Source of the DNA: Hymenobacter wooponensis
Lineage (GTDB): Bacteria > Bacteroidota > Bacteroidia > Cytophagales > Hymenobacteraceae
DNA length: 64,000 nucleotides
Assembly (NCBI RefSeq): GCF_004745865.1
Contig: NZ_SRKZ01000002.1
Location: 310,001 to 374,000, forward strand
Direction: 5' to 3'
Part shown: in pieces, positions 1 through 7,440 of the stretch
How positions within the stretch are numbered: the stretch's first letter is position 1
How the letters are laid out: each line of letters starts with the position of its first letter
Notes under the pieces: generated by a model
Told to the model about the DNA's origin: nothing
What the model saw: only the letters and a program-made list of their open reading frames with translations
Database searches by the model: none
Program-made: the position numbers and the translations under genes

Positions 1-1
1 C

Positions 2-1393
2 GCCAAAAAAGCCGTGGACCACAGCCAGCACATGGGCCATACTATGCCTGGCATGACAGCCACACCCGATACCTCACGCAAGGCTCAGACAATGCAGGGC
101 ATGGACCACTCGGGCCACGATATGAGTAACATGGCTGGCATGGACCACGGGGGGATGAACATGAGCCACGCCTACTCGCGCAACTTGCCCATGAGCCGCA
201 ACGGTTCCGGCACCGCCTGGAACCCCGATAATACACCCATGTTCATGTGGATGCACCACAAGGGCCAGTGGATGATTATGAACCACGGGGCCCTGAACCT
301 GCGCTACACCAACCAGAACATCGGTCGAAGTAATGGGCAGCGGGGCGGCACCACCTTTGACGCTCCCAACTGGTTTATGACCATGGCTCAGCGCCGCATT
401 GGGGAGAAAGGTCTGCTGAACCTCACGGCTATGATTTCCTTAGACCCGCTCACGGAAGGCGGCAACGGCTACCCGTTGCTGTTCCAGAGCGGAGAGGCCT
501 ACAAGGGCAAGCCATTGATTGACCGCCAGCACCCCCACGACTTGTTCTCCGCCCTAAGTGTTGCATATACGCATGCTTTCACCGAGGATGTAGACCTGAC
601 TGTGTACCTGGGCTACCCGGGTGAGCCGGCCATTGGGCCCGTGGCCTTTATGCACCGCATTTCGGCCATGCCCAACCCCGATGCCGCCCTAGGCCACCAT
701 TGGCAGGATGCTACTCACATTGCCTTTGGGGTAGCTACAGTAGGCCTGCGCTACAAGCAGTTTAAGCTGGAAGGCTCCAACTTTACTGGTCGGGAGCCTG
801 ATGAGCACCGCTACGGCTTCGACAAGCCCCGCGCCGACTCATGGGCCGGGCGCCTGAACTGGAACCCCACGCCCTCCCTAGCCCTGCAGGTATCGAAGGC
901 CTACATCAAGAGTCCCGAGGAGCTGCACCTAGATGAGAACGTGCGTCGCACTACGGCTTCCATTATCCAAAGTAACCAGTGGGGCGACTACCGTTTCATC
1001 ACCTCAGCACTGGTTTGGGGGTTGAATAAGCATGTGGAGGCAGATGGCCATAGCCACGGCAGCGCCTCACACTCCGTGCTGGCTGAAACCAATGTGCAGT
1101 TGGGCAAGCCCGCCGTATACGGCCGCTACGAGTTCGTGCAGAAATCTAATGAAGAGCTGGGAATCCCGCTGTTCGGGCCCGCCGACGAGGAAGTAACCGC
1201 CAACTACAATGTGCACGGCCTGACCGTGGGCGCTAATTACCGCGTGGCCCAGGTAGCAAAAACTGACTTTACCTTGGGTGCCCAGGCCACCGTCTACCGC
1301 CCCGACTCAGATATCCGCTACTTCTACGGTCGCACACCCGTTTCCGCCCAAGTGTATCTGCGCCTGAATCCTTCTTTGATGAAACGGATGTAG
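2..1393 (+). CDS. His/Met-rich outer-membrane protein, metal (copper) associated; 5' end outside window
   Basis: The frame is open from the window edge, so the true start lies upstream; the GTG at 14 is only the first possible start inside the window. The visible N-terminal ~60 residues are packed with His and Met in repeats such as MDHSGHDM and MDHGGMNM, the type of sequence that binds Cu(I)/Cu(II) or Ag(I). The rest (~residues 65-459) has alternating aromatic and polar residues like an outer-membrane beta-barrel, with motifs such as RQHPHDLFSAL and YGRYEFVQKS. Proteins of this build are often found with copper-efflux or multicopper-oxidase genes in Bacteroidota, so a role in copper handling at the outer membrane is inferred. 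No catalytic motif was seen. The upstream neighbour, probably informative, is outside the window. Confidence 0.75.
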   Translation, partial: AKKAVDHSQHMGHTMPGMTATPDTSRKAQTMQGMDHSGHDMSNMAGMDHGGMNMSHAYSRNLPMSRNGSGTAWNPDNTPMFMWMHHKGQWMIMNHGALNLRYTNQNIGRSNGQRGGTTFDAPNWFMTMAQRRIGEKGLLNLTAMISLDPLTEGGNGYPLLFQSGEAYKGKPLIDRQHPHDLFSALSVAYTHAFTEDVDLTVYLGYPGEPAIGPVAFMHRISAMPNPDAALGHHWQDATHIAFGVATVGLRYKQFKLEGSNFTGREPDEHRYGFDKPRADSWAGRLNWNPTPSLALQVSKAYIKSPEELHLDENVRRTTASIIQSNQWGDYRFITSALVWGLNKHVEADGHSHGSASHSVLAETNVQLGKPAVYGRYEFVQKSNEELGIPLFGPADEEVTANYNVHGLTVGANYRVAQVAKTDFTLGAQATVYRPDSDIRYFYGRTPVSAQVYLRLNPSLMKRM

Positions 1394-1404
1394 CGTGCGG
1401 TAGC

Positions 1405-1956
1405 TCAGCTAGGTATATCCCCTTCATCGTTTCGGTTTAGGTCACCGGTGTTGTTTTGAATCAGAGGTGGCACATCAAACTGGACTAAATACCCTTGCGG
1501 TGCACCGAGTAGGTTAGTTCCCTTTTGGAAGTCGTTTCTTTCTATCTGCACAGTAGATCTGTACCAGCAGTCAAAGAAATTAACGAAGCTCTTGAATATA
1601 TTATCGGTCAACTGTACCAAACAACCTGGCTGGTTGTGGCCTCCTGCTTGAAAGTCGAGGTAACTGTCGAAAGTGCAGCCTTCGATACTCAATCCATGCG
1701 TGAAGTAAGCAAACTCAAATTCGCATCGTGTAAAATGTGAGTTTACCAGCCTTACAGCGTGGGTGTAATGCATAGTCGATCCTACTAACTCATCTACCCA
1801 GCAGTTTTCTATTTCAACGGGATAGTCGAAGTAGAGATAACCGAGAAGGCTAAGCTGGCCAACAATGTGATAGCCCTGCACAGGATGCTTGGCTTGTATC
1901 CATTGAAGAGCGACAGCCGCTGGAATCTTTGGAAGTTGTTGTGGTGATGTGAGCAT
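1405..1956 (-). CDS. Hypothetical protein, beta-helix-like repeats
   Basis: A 183-residue protein I cannot name. Residues ~45-160 contain irregular repeats ending in short hydrophobic/Cys segments (for example VRLVNSHFTRCEFEFAYF, LSIEGCTFDSYLDF, VQIERNDFQ), as seen in right-handed beta-helix or pentapeptide-like folds. There is no signal peptide or membrane segment, so it is probably cytoplasmic. Its DNA is visibly richer in A+T than the flanking genes, suggesting an accessory gene. It converges on the preceding gene, with only 11 bp between the two stop codons. It starts at ATG 1954-1956. Confidence 0.6.
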   Translation of the reverse strand: MLTSPQQLPKIPAAVALQWIQAKHPVQGYHIVGQLSLLGYLYFDYPVEIENCWVDELVGSTMHYTHAVRLVNSHFTRCEFEFAYFTHGLSIEGCTFDSYLDFQAGGHNQPGCLVQLTDNIFKSFVNFFDCWYRSTVQIERNDFQKGTNLLGAPQGYLVQFDVPPLIQNNTGDLNRNDEGDIPS

Positions 1957-2003
1957 TAGGCCATGATATACTAAGTCAAATATAGACCATACATATACGG
2001 CCG

Positions 2004-2011
2004 TACCTTTG
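2004..2011 (+). promoter_or_regulatory. Bacteroidota -7 element TACCTTTG
   Basis: TACCTTTG matches the TAnnTTTG consensus of Bacteroidota primary-sigma promoters. It lies 37 bp before the GTG at 2048 and supports that start. No clear -33 TTTG was seen upstream. Confidence 0.6.
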
Positions 2012-2047
2012 CGGCACCATTGCCGCTAGTTTGTGGTTGTTGCTGCC

Positions 2048-4372
2048 GTGCCTACATCTTCTCTTCGCATCCTGCTCATTACCCCGCCGCTTACGCAGCT
2101 GAATACGCCCTACCCGGCCACGGCCTACCTGAAGGGCTTTCTCGGTTCGCGTGGCTATAGTGTGACGCAAGCTGACCTAGGCCTAGAGCTAGTGTTGAAG
2201 CTGTTCTCGCAGACTGGCCTAGCGCGGGTATTTGCGGCCATTGAGGCCGGCGGCTTCGACCTGAGCGACAACGCTAAACGGATGCTGCGCCTGCGCCGCA
2301 GCTACCTGAGCACCATTGAGCCGGTCATCCGATTTCTGCAGAACAAGGACAATACGCTGGCCCCACGCATTTGCCACAGCCGCTTTCTGCCCGAAGCCAG
2401 CCGTTTCGATAACGTGGCCGACCTGGAAAGCGCTTTCGGCACCATGGGCCTCACCGATCAGGCCCGCCACTTGGCCACACTCTACCTCGAAGACCTCGGC
2501 GACCTAATTAAGGAAACCGTGGGGCCGCAGTTTGGCTTTTCACGCTACGCGGAGAAGCTGGCTATGTCGGCCACTACGTTTGATGGCTTGCAGGAGGCGC
2601 TGGATGCCCCCGCCAACCTGCTCGACCAGATGCTGCTGGAGCTACTAGATGAGCTAGTGGCTCGCACCGAGCCCGATGTGGTGGGTTTCACGGTACCATT
2701 TCCTGGTAACCTCTATGGCGCCATCCGCCTAGCGGGCCGTGTGAAAGAGCTGCGCCCGACGGCCAAAACCCTAATGGGTGGCGGCTACCCCAACACCGAG
2801 CTGCGCCAGATCAAGGAGCCCCGCTTCTTCAATTACATCGACTTTCTGACCCTCGATGATGGCGAAGGCCCGTGGCTGCGGCTGCTAGGCCACTTGAGGG
2901 AGGAAAAAGAACGACGGTATGCACCAGCATTAGAACGTCATGCTGAGCTTGTCGAAGCATCTCTACCTCTGGCTAACCCCAATCTTGTAGGCGAAGCAGT
3001 AGAGATGCTTCGACAGGCTCAGCATGACGAGCTGATAAATCACCAGTTGCCCTTCCAGCGGACTTTCCTGCGGAATGAGACGGGTGAGGTGGTGTATGTA
3101 AACCAGCCTTTCCCGGATATTCCGCACCCGGAGGTGGGCACGCCGGATTACTCTGATCTGCCGCTGACGGAGTATTTGTCGGTGATTGAGGTGCTGAACC
3201 CCATGCACCGGCTCTGGAGTGACGGGCGCTGGAACAAGCTCACGGTGGCTCACGGCTGCTACTGGAAGCGTTGCTCCTTCTGCGATGTGACGCTGGACTA
3301 TATCTCACGCTACGAAACTGCGCCCAGCACCCTGCTGGTTGACCGTATTGAGCAGATTGTGCGGCAAACCGGCCAGACTGGCTTCCACTTCGTGGATGAA
3401 GCTGCCCCGCCCCTGGCCCTGCGCGATTTGGCCATTGAGCTGCTGAAGCGGCAGGTGAACATTACGTGGTGGGGCAACATCCGCTTCGAGAAAACCTTCT
3501 CCCCCGACCTATGTCGCCTGCTGGCCGCCTCGGGCTGCATAGCAGTGTCGGGTGGCCTAGAGGTGGCTTCTGATCGGCTGCTGGCCCTCATGGAGAAAGG
3601 CGTGACCATTGCCCAGGTGGCCCGCGTGACGGATGGCTTCACCCAGGCCGGCATTATGGTGCACGCCTACCTGATGTATGGTTTCCCCACTGAAACCGCC
3701 CAGGAAACCGTGGATTCGCTGGAAGTAGTGCGCCAGCTGTTTGGTGCAGGCATTGTGCAGAGCGGTTACTGGCACCGGTTTTCCATGACGGCCCACTCGC
3801 CCGTAGGCAAGAACCCGGAGAAGTATAAGGTGCAACCCATCGGCCCCGAGCCTGGCCCCTTCGCCTGGAACGACCTCTGGCACGACGACCCTACCGGCAC
3901 CGACCACGAGCAGTTCGGACCTGGCCTAGCCAAAGCGCTTTACAACTACCTACACGGCGTGGCCCTGCAGGAGCCTCTCAGCTTCTGGTTCGATTTCCGG
4001 GTGCCCAAGCCCACCGTGCCGCGCCACCTGATTCAGCAGGCCCTGCAGGAGCCCGTGAAACCAGATTTCGCGAAGCAGAACCAGCGCCTGTTCTGGCTGG
4101 GCAACGCCCCGGAACTGACCTTGGAAGCCGGCAAGAAAGGCCCCCGCGCCGTGCTCACCTTCTACGAGCAAGCCGAGGATTTCGAGGTAAAAGTACCTGC
4201 TGCCATAGGCCAGTGGCTCCAGGAGCTTCTATCAGGTCTAACGGCAGACTACGACACCAAGGTCCTGCTGAAAGATGCCGCCCGCACTTTCCCCCAAGGC
4301 CAGAACTTCGAGCAGTTCCTACAGTCGCAGAGCTGGCAGTTGCTGCGGGAGAAGGGGTTGTTGATTCTCTAG
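2048..4372 (+). CDS. B12-binding-domain radical SAM protein with in-frame palindromic repeat
   Basis: A large radical S-adenosylmethionine enzyme (774 residues from GTG 2048; an in-frame GTG at 2033 is an alternative). The N-terminal ~285 residues resemble a cobalamin-binding region (PDVVGFTVPFPGN, TLMGGGYPNTELR). The radical SAM core begins near residue 404 with GCYWKRCSFCD, a CX4CX2C spacing instead of the canonical CX3CX2C. Later segments include GGLEVASDRLL and HAYLMYGFPTET, typical of B12-dependent radical SAM proteins. The substrate is unknown; such enzymes carry out methylations and rearrangements in the cytoplasm. Residues ~297-328 are encoded by an intergenic-type palindromic repeat and read RHAELVEAS...MLRQAQHDE. 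The insertion lies between the two domains and leaves the frame intact. Confidence 0.85.
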   Translation: MPTSSLRILLITPPLTQLNTPYPATAYLKGFLGSRGYSVTQADLGLELVLKLFSQTGLARVFAAIEAGGFDLSDNAKRMLRLRRSYLSTIEPVIRFLQNKDNTLAPRICHSRFLPEASRFDNVADLESAFGTMGLTDQARHLATLYLEDLGDLIKETVGPQFGFSRYAEKLAMSATTFDGLQEALDAPANLLDQMLLELLDELVARTEPDVVGFTVPFPGNLYGAIRLAGRVKELRPTAKTLMGGGYPNTELRQIKEPRFFNYIDFLTLDDGEGPWLRLLGHLREEKERRYAPALERHAELVEASLPLANPNLVGEAVEMLRQAQHDELINHQLPFQRTFLRNETGEVVYVNQPFPDIPHPEVGTPDYSDLPLTEYLSVIEVLNPMHRLWSDGRWNKLTVAHGCYWKRCSFCDVTLDYISRYETAPSTLLVDRIEQIVRQTGQTGFHFVDEAAPPLALRDLAIELLKRQVNITWWGNIRFEKTFSPDLCRLLAASGCIAVSGGLEVASDRLLALMEKGVTIAQVARVTDGFTQAGIMVHAYLMYGFPTETAQETVDSLEVVRQLFGAGIVQSGYWHRFSMTAHSPVGKNPEKYKVQPIGPEPGPFAWNDLWHDDPTGTDHEQFGPGLAKALYNYLHGVALQEPLSFWFDFRVPKPTVPRHLIQQALQEPVKPDFAKQNQRLFWLGNAPELTLEAGKKGPRAVLTFYEQAEDFEVKVPAAIGQWLQELLSGLTADYDTKVLLKDAARTFPQGQNFEQFLQSQSWQLLREKGLLIL
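2936..3029. repeat. Palindromic repeat inserted in frame inside the radical SAM gene
   Basis: A 94-bp inverted repeat. The left arm 2936-2966 (starts CGTCATGCTGAGC) pairs with the right arm 2999-3029 with one mismatch in 31 bases. The same arms occur between genes at 6663-6763 and 13009-13112 and, diverged, in 4459-4760. In this copy the arms and loop contain no stop in the gene's frame. Confidence 0.9.
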
Positions 4373-4389
4373 GCTAGGTAGAGGGTAGC

Positions 4390-4826
4390 AGAACGAAGCT
4401 CCCCTCCTCAGATGAGGAGGGGCTGGGGGTGGTTGACCGGAGCGTTGTTTATCTAGTCCATCCTGTCGAGCTTGTCGAAGCATCTCTACCGCTTCGTTGT
4501 TCATCCTATTCCGCACTTCACTTTCATAGCACGTCATCCTGAGTGGAGCGAAGGATCTTATCACGTCAGCACGAGGCGCTAGGCCAGTCGTGCTAACGTG
4601 GTACCCCACCCCAACCCCTCCCCTCAGGAGAGGGGCTTGAATTACTATTGCAACATCAGCAAGTAAGAAGATCCTTCCTTCGTTAGGATGACGTGCTATT
4701 GGGTTGGGTTAGCATTGCACCGTCAGCACGCGAGATGTCTCGACAAGCTCGACATGACGGTCTCTGTAAACAACGATTATCAACCACCCCCAACCCCTCC
4801 TCAGCTGAGGAGGGGAGCTTCGTTCT
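4390..4826. repeat. Nested palindromic repeat island
   Basis: This fills the gene-free stretch 4373-4833. It is built as concentric inverted repeats. The outer arms 4390-4435 and 4781-4826 match at about 44 of 46 bases and contain their own small hairpin (CCCTCCTCA/TGAGGAGGG). Inside them are diverged CTTGTCGAAGCATCTCTAC-type arms at 4459-4489 and 4730-4760. Further in are arms 4528-4559 and 4668-4697 (GTCATCCTGAG/GGATCTT type). The centre holds another C-rich arm copy at 4603-4641 and a separate hairpin at 4563-4599. No ORF or transposase is present. Confidence 0.85.
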
Positions 4827-4833
4827 TGTGGCT

Positions 4834-5898
4834 CTACTTCGTGACTAGGCGGAGCCAGTCAGTTAGGCCTTCCCAGTAGCCGGGGGCGGGCGTGGGCCAC
4901 TGCCACTGGCCGTTGGTGGCGGCGCGGCCGGGCACGATGAAAGCGGCGGTGGCGCGCGGGTAGGTGCGGACCATACCGTTGCGGCGGGCGCCTAGTACAC
5001 CGCGGAGGCGGCGGTAGTTGTCTGGGATGTTGAGGGAGGTGTCGAGGGCGGCGTAGTGGCCTAGGGCGGGGATGCGTTGCTGGCTCAGGACCTGGTAGGC
5101 TTTGGCCTCGTCGGCGGTGCGGGCGGGGGCGCCTTCCAGCACAACAAAGGTCGCCTGGGGCTGGGCTTGCGCGGCGGCAGCTACTGCCCACGGCGTGGCG
5201 GGCCCGCGGCTCCAGAGGCCTACTTTGCTGCTATCTACGGCGGACTGGGTGCGCAGCAGGGTCAGGGCGGCGCTTACAGCGGCGGTAGCCCCGGAGTCGG
5301 TGGGGATGGTGGTGGGCAGGGTCAGGGTTACGAAGCCCTGGCGGGTCAGGCGGGCGGCTTGGGCGGCGGGCACGCCCAGCACCACTATGGCCGGGTGGCG
5401 CAGCAGGGTGTCTTCGGGCAGGCGCAGGGTGGCCGACTGGCCTAGGCCCACATCGCGCAGCTTTACCTCCTGCTCCCGGTAGCCACGCGGGGCGGCTTCG
5501 CCCCGACGCACCCACACAAAATCTACCTGGGCGCTGTCCCAACTGAGTACGCCGCGCAGGAAGTCGCCCTCGCGGAGGGCTTGTAAGCTGATGCCGCCGG
5601 GCTGGGTGGGGTCTTGCTCCAGGCGCAGCTGGGGCTCCTTGTAGCGCAGCTGTCCGGCCGGGAAAGAGAGGCCGGGGTTTTCGGGGAAGCTGATGTCGCC
5701 CTGGAGCTGGCCGGGCGTGGCCTCGCGCAGATCGAGGGCCACGCGCAGCTCCGAGCCGCGGTAGGTGATGGGTCCCTCGTAGTGGCCGGTGGGCAGGGGA
5801 ATGGTGGGCTGGTCGCGGGAGCTATCCGTGGAGCAGGCCGTGGTGAGGGCCAGGGCCACGGCGCTCAGCCACCACCGGCCCGGCCGCGCCTCTACCAA
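4834..5898 (-). CDS. Lipoprotein with possible alpha/beta-hydrolase fold
   Basis: A 354-residue protein starting at TTG 5898, chosen because it directly precedes a lipoprotein signal (RPGRWWLSAVALALTTACS, lipid-bearing Cys at about residue 20). The frame is open further upstream, but that part overlaps the next gene and has no membrane-type sequence. Residues ~30-150 look beta-rich (GHYEGPITYRGSELRVALDL). The C-terminal half (HPAIVVLGVPAAQAARLTRQGFVTLTLP, SSKVGLWSRGPATPWAVAAA, IPALGHYAALDT) follows the order of an alpha/beta hydrolase, with LWSRG where GxSxG would be expected. The enzyme may therefore be altered or inactive. It is probably anchored facing the periplasm. A TACCTTTA hexamer-like box upstream at about 5970-5980 could be its promoter. 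Confidence 0.6.
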   Translation of the reverse strand: MVEARPGRWWLSAVALALTTACSTDSSRDQPTIPLPTGHYEGPITYRGSELRVALDLREATPGQLQGDISFPENPGLSFPAGQLRYKEPQLRLEQDPTQPGGISLQALREGDFLRGVLSWDSAQVDFVWVRRGEAAPRGYREQEVKLRDVGLGQSATLRLPEDTLLRHPAIVVLGVPAAQAARLTRQGFVTLTLPTTIPTDSGATAAVSAALTLLRTQSAVDSSKVGLWSRGPATPWAVAAAAQAQPQATFVVLEGAPARTADEAKAYQVLSQQRIPALGHYAALDTSLNIPDNYRRLRGVLGARRNGMVRTYPRATAAFIVPGRAATNGQWQWPTPAPGYWEGLTDWLRLVTK

Positions 5899-5995
5899 TG
5901 CGGATGTCAGCTCCGCCGAACAAGCATACCAAACTGATTTCAAGGGCAAGCAGCTAAGGGGTATAAGGCGTAAAGGTAAGCGACACACGCTTGCC

Positions 5996-6532
5996 CTACA
6001 GGCCCTTCCGTAGAATGAGGTCGGTCTGCACGTCCTGGCCCAGCCGGAACTCGTGCTGCCCGATGGGCTTGAACCCGAAGCGGCGGTAGAACTCAATGAC
6101 GCGGGTGTTCTTCTCCCACACGCCCAGCACCACAGCCCGGCACTTCTGCTGGCGGGCTTCCTCAATAGCGCGGCGCATGAGGGTGGCGCCCAGGCCCGTG
6201 CCAATCCAGTCTTCCAGAATGTAGAGGCGCTCAATCTCCAGCCGTTCTTCGGGCACTTTGCCTTCCTCCTGGCCTAGGGTGGAGTGGAGCTTGAGCTTGG
6301 CGTAGCCCACCACGTCTTGCACCAGCTGGGCCAGCAGAAACACGGTATTGGGGTCCTGCAGCTCCGCCAGCTGCTGCTCGGGGCTGAAGCTCGCAGCCAG
6401 GTAGGCCGCCATATCTTCGGGCCGGTTCTGGGCCGCGAAGGCCTCATGGAAAGTCTGCCGGCCCAGCTCGGCGAGTTGGGCCGCGGTGGCCGCGGTGCGC
6501 TTAGCCACCAGAATACGAAGCGGAGAAGTCAT
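5996..6532 (-). CDS. GNAT family N-acetyltransferase (PaiA-like)
   Basis: A 178-residue cytoplasmic acetyltransferase. The acetyl-CoA binding region is clear: LEIERLYILEDWIGTGLGATLMRRAI (residues ~110-135, with the R/Q-x-x-G-x-G/A motif as WIGTGLG), followed by VLGVWEKNTRVIEFYRRFGFKPIG, the typical strand 5-6 and C-terminal helix of GNAT proteins. The N-terminus (LAELGRQTFHEAF) resembles PaiA-type enzymes, some of which acetylate polyamines; the substrate here is not known. The ATG at 6530-6532 follows a TACCTTTG promoter (6558-6565), and a repeat island lies just upstream of that. Confidence 0.85.
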   Translation of the reverse strand: MTSPLRILVAKRTAATAAQLAELGRQTFHEAFAAQNRPEDMAAYLAASFSPEQQLAELQDPNTVFLLAQLVQDVVGYAKLKLHSTLGQEEGKVPEERLEIERLYILEDWIGTGLGATLMRRAIEEARQQKCRAVVLGVWEKNTRVIEFYRRFGFKPIGQHEFRLGQDVQTDLILRKGL

Positions 6533-6557
6533 AGAAAACCAGATCGGGAAAGAGCCG

Positions 6558-6565
6558 CAAAGGTA
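6558..6565 (-). promoter_or_regulatory. -7 element TACCTTTG of the GNAT gene
   Basis: On the minus strand TACCTTTG sits 25 bp upstream of the ATG at 6532 and matches the TAnnTTTG consensus. Confidence 0.65.
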
Positions 6566-6587
6566 ACAGGCCTAGCGCGGCTTCAGC

Positions 6588-6840
6588 AGAACGAAGCTCC
6601 CCTCCTTGGAAAGGAGGGGTTGGGGGTGGTTGACAATCGTTTCTTACTTCTTTACATAGCCCGTCATGCTGAGCTTGTCGAAGCATCTCTACCTCTGGCT
6701 AACTACTGGCCTAGGAGAATGCAACGAAGCGGTAGAGATGCTTCGGCTCCGCTCAGCATGACGAGCTGGAGGGCTGTTCAGGTAGTCGTTCTAGGCCACT
6801 CCACCACCCCTGGCCCCTCCTTAGCTAAGGCGGGGAACTT
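6588..6840. repeat. Composite palindromic repeat element
   Basis: This fills most of the gene-free stretch 6533-6867. The outer C-rich arms are 6588-6632 (starts AGAACGAAGCTCCCC) and about 6801-6839 in inverted orientation. The inner arms, CGTCATGCTGAGC type at about 6663-6694 and its inverted partner ending near 6763, match the repeat inside the radical SAM gene. A GGCCTAG heptamer sits in the loop. No coding signal was seen. Confidence 0.8.
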
Positions 6841-6867
6841 GCTGGCTAGCTCTACTAGCGCAGGCCG

Positions 6868-7110
6868 TTAATCTACGGTATCGTTGCCGCGCCGCTCGCG
6901 CCAGCCGTAGCGCAGCATCAACAGGCCTAGCACCAGCAGCGTGAGGTTTATGACAATCTGGACCGAGGTAATGGCATTGGGGCCCTGGGTGGCATAGAGG
7001 GTGTAGAGCACGTACATACGCAGGGCCTCCCCAATCACGAGCAAAGCACCAGAAAGCAGAAACAGCAGCCCCACCAGGCGGCGGGTAGGGGGCGAAAGCG
7101 GCCAAGGCAT
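6868..7110 (-). CDS. Small two-helix membrane protein
   Basis: An 80-residue protein with two predicted membrane helices: residues ~12-34 (LVGLLFLLSGALLVIGEALRMYV) and ~47-65 (VQIVINLTLLVLGLLMLRY), followed by a charged tail (WRERRGNDTVD). No family is recognised. The ATG at 7108-7110 gives a typical start for such a protein. An overlapping longer frame (6821-7204) has biased composition and is judged a shadow. Function unknown. Confidence 0.6.
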   Translation of the reverse strand: MPWPLSPPTRRLVGLLFLLSGALLVIGEALRMYVLYTLYATQGPNAITSVQIVINLTLLVLGLLMLRYGWRERRGNDTVD

Positions 7111-7240
7111 ACGAGAAACTTATTGGAGGTGAGGCAATGGGCAGGGCGCCGGGAATGGCCCGCGGCAGCGTAGAACGCCTACTTACGGAAAAGCCGCCTG
7201 CCACAGCGAAAAACTCTGCTCACTTCCCCCGCCGCGGCAG

Positions 7241-7270
7241 TTGCAAATTGATTTTAGGCGTGTACTTTTG
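7241..7270 (+). promoter_or_regulatory. Promoter of tRNA-Gly
   Basis: TTG at 7241-7243 and TACTTTTG at 7263-7270 are 19 bp apart, fitting the Bacteroidota -33/-7 pattern. The element ends 19 bp before the mature tRNA 5' end. Confidence 0.75.
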
Positions 7271-7289
7271 CTTCTACCAACCTTCATCA

Positions 7290-7362
7290 GCGAGAGTAGC
7301 TCAGTTGGTAGAGCATCAGCTTCCCAAGCTGAGGGTCGCGAGTTCGAACCTCGTTTCTCGCT
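7290..7362 (+). tRNA. tRNA-Gly (anticodon CCC)
   Basis: A 73-nt cloverleaf. The acceptor stem GCGAGAG pairs with TTCTCGC (one G-T pair). The D-arm contains AGCTCAGTTGGTAGAGC. The anticodon stem CAGCT/AGCTG encloses the loop TTCCCAA (anticodon CCC, reading GGG). The T-arm contains GGTTCGAAT-like GAGTTCGAACC. CCA is not encoded. It is a single gene between a promoter and a terminator. Confidence 0.95.
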
Positions 7363-7366
7363 CAAT

Positions 7367-7404
7367 AAAAAGCCGCTTGCCTTAATTAAGGCAAGCGGCT
7401 TTTT
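7367..7404. terminator. Bidirectional terminator between tRNA-Gly and the receptor gene
   Basis: A perfect 38-bp palindrome (AAAAAGCCGCTTGCC and its complement around TTAATTAA), A-rich on one side and T-rich on the other. It serves both the tRNA and the convergent gene ending at 7441. Confidence 0.9.
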
Positions 7405-7440
7405 CATTACTAACTTAAATACTTCTGAAAGCTCCTGCCT

